DNA of 64,000 nucleotides from Whitmania pigra (Eukaryota > Annelida > Clitellata > Hirudinida > Haemopidae): assembly GCA_021613335.1 (NCBI GenBank), contig JAJTWR010000296.1, positions 592,501 to 656,500 on the forward strand, read 5' to 3'. A program made the position numbers and the translations under genes. The notes below the pieces were generated by a model that was not told the DNA's origin, made no database searches, and saw nothing but the letters and a program-made list of their open reading frames with translations. The stretch's first letter is position 1, and every line of letters starts with the position of its first letter. Shown one piece after another: positions 50,979 to 64,000 of this stretch.

Positions 50979-53922
50979 ATGACTTACAACACACTGTTAA
51001 TTTGTATTATTTGCTTTTCACCGATTATTGCTGTCAGAAAATCCGTCACTTCTGGTGCGTCTTATTTCCAATGGCCTAGAAATTAATTGTAAAAATCTAA
51101 AAATAATTAACCTGTTTCAACACTCAAGTGATGATTCGATAAAAGTTTAGATGTTAAGCATTGTGACCTATTTGCGAAGTGTTAACTTTTTTGTATTAAG
51201 ATAATGTCATGGAAATTTTTTGCTGCTGCAGTTATGCCTTGATATCTAAGAAATGGGCAAATTAGTCGAAGTTTATTTTCTAATTATAGGAAAGTATCAA
51301 TAAATAATTCTTGGCTTTGATTATAGACTTAAAGCCACTTGATCAGCTTATTTTGCTCTTAAATTGACTGCTTATTGGCAGGGAGCTCTATTTTCATTGC
51401 ATTTAGCCAATGTTTTGGATACCCTGCATATCTATTTTGGAAGCCATGAAGCTATACTATCTAGAAATCTAACATCTGAAATAACAATAAAATTTGTGAA
51501 GTAAATAAACATAGCATATTAATTAAGATAAAAATGAAAGTTAATAAAACTATAATATTGCCGCAATATTTTTCAGAGGAGATTTTTGCAAGGCTGGAAT
51601 GCATTGACTACTGTCATCGGACCTTTCACAGGAGCTGTCTCGTTCCACCAAACCTCTGTGGGGATTGCATGCACTCCTACCTTCAAGATGGAGGAGTGTG
51701 CAAAAGAAAAGATTTGCAAAGTAAATTTCGTTTTTGGTTATTTCATCTGAGTATTCACGGCCAATTGATTTTTTTAAAATGATACACTTGAGATTGTTTG
51801 CCAGAAAAAAAATGTTTCATCTCAATAGAATAAAAGTTGTATTAATTAAAGATATTCAATAGTTGTTGTTGTTGACTTCAGAGACTTCAACAACTGGTTA
51901 CGTGGAGACGAGCGTCTCGAGAGAGCTTTCGGATGAGACGCCACAGGGAGGTGAGTTGAGTGATTGAATGTCATTTGTAACTTTGTAACAACAATCAATA
52001 TTTTTGTTTTGCTTCGTTGAAGAAGAGGACTTTCTTAGGGATCAGTTTGCCGCTTCGAACAACAAGACTGAGGATAGGATATTTCTGAGGAGAAAATCAA
52101 ACTTTGACCAATATTGGGATATCATGCTTATTGGTGAGATGTTGTTATTATTTAGTTAATAATATTTTAACTAACCACTTTGTTACTATTACTAATTGTT
52201 ATTCTTATTGTTGCATATTTTATTATATTATTGGATTTTCAAAAAAGTTGTAAATTAATAAATACAGTCGTGGATTGTGGTTGGTTGACTTGCTGTTTAC
52301 ACGACAACATTCAATCGTGCGACAGGTTTTTGTTGAGAACCAACCACAAATCATTCTTTATGATTGCCATTCAATCACCAGAACTAATAAAACTAACTGT
52401 GTTGATGCCATTTGATGTTAAAATTGGTTTTCACCATTTCCCGTCCAGCCGTACTTTCAAGTATTTCACTGATTCTGATTGTGGCGATCATTTCAACTCT
52501 CATTTGCTTGTGCAGGTGAGTTTCACTTCTGTTTAATTGTTTTAATGTTTGTTTGTTATCACTTCTGTTTAATTGTTTATTAATTATTAATTTGTGACAC
52601 GAGATTTATCGTTATTGTTGTCGTTTCGGCTTTTTTTGTGGGGGGGCAGCTGATCATCTCGTACAGATGCTGTTGCCCCTGGCCAAATGATGTCCCTGTT
52701 ATTATTGGTAATTTGATTGAATGATGCATAATTAATAATTGAGATTGGAATTTTTGGGTTCCTCTGATTGGATGCAAATTATTGGCAATCAAAAGCAATT
52801 AGATGAATTACTTCAGTAGGAATGCTTTGTCGTCTTTTCATTTTCCCAGGGAAACATTGGAATTAATTATTTCATAATGCTTAATCACTTATATTGTCAA
52901 GTACTAAGAAGTAATTTAGTACTAAGTTTTAGAAATTTTTTTAAAGAAGTATTTATGTAAGATGTCATCAAATTGCTTCTAAATTACATTAAACATTCCA
53001 AATGTGGAAGCTTGGTGATGTAGAAATATATAACTTATACAATGGAAGCAGATGACGTTAGCATTTTAATAATTGTTTTCAAAAGAGCTTATTTTGAGTA
53101 AATACGTGATGGCACCAACGGCTTGGACAAGTATCGTAATTGTTCCCAAATTGTTTCGGTTCGCTTTGAAGTTTGAATGGGGCCTTATTTTGAGGACAGT
53201 GTTTTTATCGCGAGGGAAGATTTGGTTTTACACCAACCAATGATTATTAGAAATGGTTGAACTGAACGATGGGGACACTGAAAAGATAATGACTTACGAA
53301 TCTAAAACAGATCGCAGAGAGAGCAAGACCGAGACGTTCCATACCAGACGTTTTATGGAGACGGAAAGGGACCCAATACCGTGGTAGGGGACAGAAAGCT
53401 GGCCTACAGTGCCCAGATGTATCATTATCAGTATCAGAAGCAGCAGATGCTAGCCAATGAAAAGTATTTGGTTTTCTTGAGCTTACAAATTCACTTATAT
53501 AATATGATGACTATATTGTTAACTGAATTTCAATTAAGTGCTTTGAAGTTAATTATTGCTTAATTGATAATGTAATTTTATTACTTTTATTAAAAATAAT
53601 ATGGTGGTTCAAATGTTTTTAGACTGAATGGTTTTGACCAGAAGAACTTGTCGGGCAACTCGACAGATGAAGAGATGCTCGACGACGATGATGATGGAAC
53701 TGTTTACGAGTACAAGGGACCTGCTGCAATTGTGAGCTCGTTGATTTATAAAATTGCCTTTCGACGTCATTGCATAAGCGAGTTTTATGTGACAATGTTC
53801 GTTCTTCATTTGCTCCCCAGGAGGGCGAGTTGGAAGTGACCAACCCATACTTCTCCGAATCTCCCAACCTGCCAGGCTACTTTGATCCCAATGCCAACCA
53901 CAAGAATGTCGTCCACCATTAA
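50979..53922 (+). CDS. NPDC1: Neural proliferation, differentiation and control protein 1 (NPDC1)
   Basis: Firm exons: 50979-51054, 51577-51720, 51882-51950, 52023-52133, 53318-53463, 53623-53731, 53821-53922. NPDC1 is a single-pass neuronal membrane protein whose cytoplasmic tail binds cell-cycle factors. Exon 1 is a signal peptide (MTYNTLLICIICFSPIIA). Exon 2 is the Cys-rich ectodomain (CIDYCHRTFHRSCLVPPNLC, then CGDCMHSY). The tail has the family signature LAYSAQMYHYQYQKQQML, then DDDGTVYEYKGP and GELEVTNPYF. The membrane span is visible as FIVIVVVSAFFVGGQLIISY plus RCCCPWP in the frame at about 52610-52690, but no splice pair joins it in phase to exon 4, and a G7 run lies in it, so an indel or missed exon is possible. 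Another open segment (52269-52515) fits the phase of exon 4 but has no known counterpart. Confidence 0.88.
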
Positions 53923-55892
53923 AATGGGTGGACGGAATCTCGTACTCATCTATAATAGCTAGTTGTGTGTTGTTTGCACTCAGTTTAGATAACATTAGAA
54001 GCCATTTTTTGGGCGTCCAATTGGTAAGGCCATCCTGGTGTTGTGACGGGGGAAGGTGCCGAGCACTCCCTCCCTTAGATTTGGGTCGGATGCGTGCCAA
54101 TTGTGGATTGTTGGTTCAGTACATTCTCAAACCTTTCATCGATGATATTATTTCACATTACTGTTTTGCATGTTGTTTTAAGCAAGGAATTCTTAAGTTT
54201 TATAGGATATTTCAGTTTGTTAAAGGTGTTCACCATTCTTACACAGCTGGGTCAGACTTCCTTTCACGAATCTCAAGTTATTGTCGCGTTTGGAAGTGTT
54301 CCGATCACATGCGTACCTCACTATTCCATGCAGATTTTTGCTGAAAATTATCTCAGAAGCACTGATGAACTAATTATGTAAAATGATGTCTGAAAAAAAA
54401 TTTAACATCATTTTTATTCTGCATTTAAGGGTTTGACAATATTTACCAAATCAGATTGTAAAAAGCCATGAATAATGATTTTGCTAGATTATAATTTTGT
54501 AATCAAATTTTTAAAGATATTATTTGAAATTTTTGCTTTATGAGCCATTTGGATTTTATTATTTGAATGCTTAATTGCAGTTATATCCTGCAGGGTTGCA
54601 ATCAAAATGTAAATGATTTCCTGCCGTGCGTTCGTCTCGGTTCGCCGTTGGAGAGAAAATGGCAGCCGTGAAACGAATAGTTCTGCATGAGTCGCTCGTG
54701 AAATGCTTTCTTGCTTTCATAGTTTAGTTGCTTTTTCACATCGTACGTTGATATTACTGACGCTGCGCAGTGGCTAGGCTGTTGGAAATGTCCGTGACGT
54801 TTCGTAAGCTGGTGCGTTTTGTTAATCATAACCAAAACTTTGAATTAACGTTTTCTGCATAAATTGCTGACAGACAACCACATTTGACGACTTTTTTCGT
54901 GAATTACCGATAGCTGAATGATAATGTCATTTCTTTTGTATTAACCAGAAATGAGTGCAGAAATTGTCACTTGAAGATGATTGGCCATTGCTGTAAATGC
55001 CATCACTCATATCACTCCAACTTTGTGGTTTTCTGCTCTTAATTTCAGAGCCAACTTTTGTGAGCTGTCGTTATTGAGTTTTGAATAAAACGTAACGTGA
55101 TTTTACAAGATTGAATATCTTACAAAGAGCTTCAAAGCCTGGGGTTTCATGGTAAATGGGCAAAACTGAACATTCTTGACGGACTCGTTTTGTTTTTCAC
55201 GCAATGACTAAGAGATATCATATTTTATTTATTTCAAATAATCACTACATAGACATTTCCAGTTGAGTTTATGGTCCCCAATGATGCTTAATGCAAGCAC
55301 TGGCAGTGGAAGATTACCTCCTGGTTCTTAATCTCAACCTCTGTGGTGCTAAGGATATGACATGCCATTATGTTAGCAAGTTTATTTGTGACACAAACGA
55401 CACATTCAGTCCATTAAGTGGACTTTAAGCTTGTATGAAACAAAGGACTGAAAATATGCCTCACACCAAATGAACTAAGGTTGAACTTAAATTACTCTGA
55501 GAGTCAAACACCTCCATACATAAAATGAATCTCCAAAATATGATCAAGTCAGACAAAAGGATCTCATGGAAAGATCTGCCAAGAAGCTTTGTCAATAAAA
55601 AAACATGAACATAATGCATGGCTCGGCAACCATAAATTACTTTCATCTGTAATGTAATAGCTTACAATGAGAGATTTGTATGCATTCATTGCAGAAATGT
55701 TGGAAGCTTTGAGGATAAAGTTAATGTAAGAACAGTGGAATGTTTTACTTTGCTACAAAGCTGGAATTTGTCACAAAAAAAAGTTAAATCAACAAGAACA
55801 AAATATCGATGTGTCAACTTTCTCAAAAATTCAAAATCTCCAGGCAAATAGAATGACTTTAGATAATGACTTTTGCTATTGGAGGATGATAA
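53923..55892. other. Tail-to-tail spacer between NPDC1 and ICA1
   Basis: Likely 3' UTRs on both sides. ORFs here (53928-54344 +, 54094-54381 +, 54602-54835 -) have no recognisable family and I do not call them genes. Confidence 0.5.
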
Positions 55893-60560
<4,668 letters not shown>

Positions 60561-61370
60561 GCTGACAATTCAAGGGACAAATTCTGAAATAGAAAAAGAC
60601 AATAAAATAGCAACTACTTAAAGCGTTCTGCTGTGATTTTATCAGAACACTACTGGTACCTCTATGAATTCTAATGCTTATAAATTTTGTAAGAAAGTGG
60701 AGGACTCTAATGGGCAATACGCACTATCTCAATTTTAAACTTAAAACATTTCACTTAACATAAAGTTGGAATTGTTTATGAGACGGTCATAAAGCATTTC
60801 AAATATTCATCAATACCAGTTACGTCCACATAAATATACATACTCTTTGCAGTATAAGGGTCCTTTCAATGGTAATTTTCGATAAACTTAAGATCCTAAG
60901 TCGAAACACTTGAAACGGTCTTTAGTCAGAAAATTAATTTTTTATTAAAACGCATCGTTGTTACAAAAAGAAAAAGTGACACCAACAATATTCTATAAAT
61001 ATTCACCGATTAGAGAGGTGAAAACGTCTACAACACTTGTGCTAGACGCATCAATTTTTCGTAAACATATGATACTCAGATTGTTTTTGTTGATTTTAAA
61101 TTACATAAAAAAATCTATTCACCCTAACTTTACTTTACAAACAATCACGCACAATATCATGATAATATATTTCAAAGTAATAGCTTTTATATTAAGGCGT
61201 AAAAACAAAACATTAATTAATAATAAAAAAAATTAAATAAGCAAGTTACATTAAATTTATACCTTACAATATTTTGTCAGCTGATGTGTCTTTACCTAGA
61301 TTTACTTTTAGATATCTGCTTACAAGCGTCGTCATTTCCTCTTGACACGTTCGGTATTGTCTCAGTCGAA
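60561..61370. promoter_or_regulatory. Shared spacer between divergent ICA1 and SEC61B
   Basis: An 810-bp gap between the two start codons must hold both promoters and 5' UTRs. The ICA1 side is very AT-rich. The last ~70 bases before SEC61B are less AT-rich (GCGTCGTC, GACACGTTCGG) and look most like a core promoter. A 92-residue ORF inside (60958-61236 +) is not convincing. Confidence 0.45.
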
Positions 61371-62001
61371 ATGGTGGGTTTCGTTTCTGTTTGTTGTTAA
61401 TGAGTTTGCGAGAAATTTGGTGGTTATGGTTATTTTTATTAGCGTGTACTTAACTAATTTAAAACATAGGATAGTAGAATTGCCAAGTTATCGATTTGTT
61501 ATTCTCGCGTAGCCTGCACCATCAAGTTCAACTTCAGTCGGTAAATCCGGAGGCGGAGCAGCTTCAGGAAAATCTCTGGCACCAAGGACTGGTTCAGGAA
61601 GTGTTCGTCAGAGGTGAGAACTTTAAATTGTGATTATTTTTAAAATTATGAAATGACGCGGTCTTATGACATACGTGGCCTTTGTTTATCTCTTCAGGAA
61701 GGCACCCGCTTCATCTACTGCATCCAAAAAATCATCTGCTGGAGGTGCAGGAGGAGCTGGAATGTGGAGATTCTACACTGAAGATTCTCCAGGAATTAAG
61801 ATGTAAGCCATTTCATAGTTTTGATGTGATGGCTAATCTGACTGGATTGATGAGTTTTGAACTAAAAAATATTGTGAGTAATAATAAAACATGTGTCAAT
61901 TTATCATTCTCAGTGGTCCAGTTCCTGTCCTCGCCATTTCTCTCCTTTTCATTGCTTCCGTCTTCATGCTTCACATTTGGGGAAAATACACACGAGGCTA
62001 A
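61371..62001 (+). CDS. SEC61B: Protein transport protein Sec61 subunit beta (98 aa)
   Basis: Exons: 61371-61373 (the ATG alone), 61513-61613, 61698-61802, 61914-62001; phases close. Sec61-beta is the tail-anchored subunit of the ER translocon. The Ser/Gly/Lys-rich cytosolic half ([20 protein letters not shown], then SVRQRKAP) leads to the invariant [20 protein letters not shown] and the C-terminal anchor [20 protein letters not shown], ending YTRG. Length matches the family (~96). The start was chosen because the splice-ready ATG|GTGGG joins in phase to PAPSSS, matching the MPGP start of the human protein. Confidence 0.96.
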
Positions 62002-63232
62002 AAGGTGCTCTGGGTTGATGTGAAGACTGCATTTGTTTGAATTTTTGGGGATGGTGCAAATGTTTATTTGGAGAATTATAAATAATGTTTTATGTTTTCA
62101 TGTTCCATCATGAGCCCAGTTGTAATTGTAAGAAAAAATGAAACAGACTAACTGAATCTAGGTTGTGTTGATGTCTTGCTGATCATTTTATGTGCTTCTT
62201 TATCCTTTTGGGATAGTCACAAATTGTTGTCATTTGCTTATGTATGGTCAGCAGTTGTAAGATGTATTGTTTTCAACGTATTTGGTAAGACTTATTCTAA
62301 GAAATAATGAGCATAAAATTCTTGATGTGCTGACTAAGCAGTTTTTGGTTTGCAAATGTCATTCCTGGCTTGACTTGTTCTGACATATGGCCAATCCTGT
62401 ACTACCCAACAACTTGTATATTTGAAGATAGTAAGCTTATTCTGATGTCTTCTGAAGAGGCAGTCAATTAGTTTTGAGGTTGACATTGGTGCTTCAAGAT
62501 TGATTGTTTACTTTTTGTTTAGTTACTCTGGCAGAGGAGTCACTGGAAAGTTTTGTCAGAAATGTCACAGGAGATGGTTTTCAATTAGCTTGTATGTGAT
62601 GACAAAGCAGGGTTAGCTGGCTTGCTTCCTCTGGTATGCAGTTGTTGCAGGCTTTGTGGAAATTGATTTTATCTTAGAAGGATTAGCGAGAGTTGAGCTT
62701 GGATTTTGCTCCCTAATGTTCTCAAAAAAAGGTATAAGATATAAAAGTCTCGAGAAGCAATGATTTAGGAGTTGCTGGTTACTTGTGATGCTACTTGGAT
62801 TAACACTTAACGAAATGAATTTTGTTTTGGCGATTGCGAAGCTGCTACAAGCCATGGGTAATAGGACATCAAGAAGTTGATTATCATGGATATCATCAAA
62901 TTATTTCAGAGAGCTCTCAAGATATTTCTCACTGATTCTTCTGAAGTGGGAAGCCTTACCATAGTTATATTTACAAACACTAGGAAAGCATCTTTACAAG
63001 TACTCTCTATCCTAAAGAAAACCATGGAAATCTCAAACCAAGAAGGATGTCAGTAAGTAAAATTAAAACTTACTCCAGCACAGAAAATGAAACTAAAAAT
63101 ATTCATTCCAACCACCAGAAAGGCTTTGGAAGGGATAGTGATGGTGATAAAAGATGTCACAAATTTTCTATTGCAAACCCTTTTGACTATGGTTATCTAC
63201 TGATATGCCAGTTCGTTAAGAATTATAACACT
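62002..63232. other. SEC61B 3' flank and spacer
   Basis: Probable SEC61B 3' UTR, then unassigned DNA. Small ORFs at 62613-62855 (-) and 63047-63241 (+) have no recognisable family. Confidence 0.5.
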
Positions 63233-63567
63233 TCATCCTAATGCAGAAGAGCCAGCATCGTCACTATTCACATGAATCCTGCTTGATCGGGTACTCTGAC
63301 AGCTTCCACAAAGATCTCTAGTTTTACTTCTTTTATTTCCATCTTGTCCGGAATCGAAGCAACAGCTCCAGACCTGAAACGATGTATGGATTTGATTCAA
63401 ACTCCGCCACATGTAGAAGAATGATAAAAAAAAAGTATTACTTCTTGAGGTCCTTTCTTTCTTTTTGAGGTCTTTTTTTCTCCTGGTTCAGAACTGTTGT
63501 ACATGTTCCTTGCCAAGTTGATGAAAGCATTCCTAGAATCTTGTGCTGGCACCACAGCTTTGTCAAG
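63233..63567 (-). CDS. Last two exons of an unidentified gene (partial)
   Basis: Exons 63442-63567 and 63233-63373 join in phase 0 with good splice sites: acceptor TTTTTTTCTTCTG...AAAG at 63568, donor GAA|GTAATAC at 63441, acceptor ATCGTTTCAG at 63374. They give 88 residues. LDKAVVPAQDSRNAFINLAR is followed by a Lys-rich stretch (GEKKTSKRKKGPQE), a Cys-rich patch (VWSCCFDSG, then DLCGSCQSTRSSR) and a Ser/Asp-rich end (HVNSDDAGSSALG). The gene continues to the right beyond these exons, into or past the window edge. I do not recognise the family. Confidence 0.45.
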
Positions 63568-63825
63568 CTTTGGTATGCAAACAGAAGAAAAAAAGAGAAA
63601 AAGGAATTTAGGGCAGTTGCTTCTCAGCTGGAACCTACTGAACTAAAAAACATTCAAAAGACTAATAAGATGGAAAAGAAGAAGAAGAGGAGACGACTTG
63701 CAGCTGCTGAGAAAAAAGGAATAAAGTTACCGTTCTCACCAGAACTTACAGAGTTTCTGAAGAAAATGCAGGAGAAAGAAGCCCAGGACAGTGAATCTCA
63801 GGACAGTGAAGATGAAGAAAATTAG
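63541..63825 (+). CDS. Lysine-rich hypothetical protein, possibly the terminal exon of a gene
   Basis: An open frame of up to 94 residues, very basic in the middle (TNKMEKKKKRRRLAAAEKKG) and acidic at the end (AQDSESQDSEDEEN), a composition common in nucleolar or ribosome-biogenesis proteins. A strong plus-strand acceptor (TTTTTTTCTCCTGGTTCAG) lies upstream near 63490 and another (TTGCTTCTCAG) near 63627, so it is probably the 3' exon of a spliced gene. It overlaps the minus-strand exons on its left, so the two models compete there. I cannot name the family. Confidence 0.45.
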   Translation: MCWHHSFVKLWYANRRKKEKKEFRAVASQLEPTELKNIQKTNKMEKKKKRRRLAAAEKKGIKLPFSPELTEFLKKMQEKEAQDSESQDSEDEEN

Positions 63826-64000
63826 ACAATACATTCTATTCACAGATTGTTAGCAATTTAGTTCGGCGGTACTAAAATTCTTGAATTTGTGTCTTCAGGT
63901 TTTTTTTAATTTGTATACAAAATTTCTGAAAAGTTGCTTAAAACCTATATTAAGTTTGTTTGATCCAGCAGAATATTTCTTACACTAAACTTCGAAGGCC

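Overview
This is a window of nuclear DNA from an invertebrate animal. The genes carry many short spliceosomal introns, and most bases between and inside them are AT-rich with heavy trinucleotide repeats (GAT/ATC, ATT/AAT). The gene set (core-binding factor beta, APC, Unc18, ICA69, NPDC1, Na/K-ATPase beta, a serotonin-type receptor) is that of a bilaterian with a nervous system. Protein similarities look spiralian or generally invertebrate rather than vertebrate, but I cannot fix the phylum from sequence alone. I see no prokaryotic features, CRISPR arrays, reverse transcriptase or transposase genes, or viral genes.

Layout, left to right. 1-5.4 kb is gene-free and repeat-rich, ending in a promoter-like patch with back-to-back CCAAT boxes and a perfect CRE. 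5.6-12.8 kb (+) is a six-exon 5-HT7-like serotonin receptor; its fourth intron holds a ~1 kb (TGAG)n array. 12.8-18.5 kb is mostly empty, with a 41-bp minisatellite at 15.5-16.1 kb and one orphan minus-strand exon near 17.5-17.8 kb. 18.6-22.4 kb (-) is a five-exon CBF-beta gene with a very long C-terminal extension and introns packed with microsatellites. 24.6-25.8 kb (-) is ALYREF. 26.9-28.4 kb (-) is an intronless, short WDR33/Pfs2. 29.5-31.4 kb (+) is an ABHD4/5-like alpha/beta hydrolase without its nucleophile serine. 32.1-39.05 kb (-) is APC with one 4.6-kb terminal exon. 42.3-48.1 kb (+) is an 18-exon Unc18/STXBP1. 49.3-50.2 kb (-) is an intronless Na/K-ATPase beta subunit. 51.0-53.9 kb (+) is NPDC1. 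55.9-60.6 kb (-) is a 14-exon ICA1/ICA69. 61.4-62.0 kb (+) is SEC61B. The right edge carries the last two exons of an unidentified minus-strand gene, with a lysine-rich plus-strand ORF overlapping it.

Several neighbours are head-to-head and may share promoter DNA: WDR33/ABHD, APC/STXBP1, ATP1B/NPDC1 and ICA1/SEC61B. Others converge tail-to-tail: ABHD/APC, STXBP1/ATP1B and NPDC1/ICA1. The genes are not a pathway. ALYREF and WDR33 both act in mRNA 3'-end processing and export, and the receptor, STXBP1, ICA1 and NPDC1 all have neuronal or secretory roles. I built exon models by matching splice sites and reading phase by eye. For all models except NPDC1 the phases close exactly; NPDC1 and some gene starts remain incomplete, as stated. 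I found no clearly new multi-gene system. The most unusual items are the extended CBF-beta, the serine-less ABHD protein, the short intronless WDR33 with a nearby duplicated fragment, an APC without recognisable 20-residue or SAMP repeats, and an inverted-repeat element near 26.3-26.8 kb.
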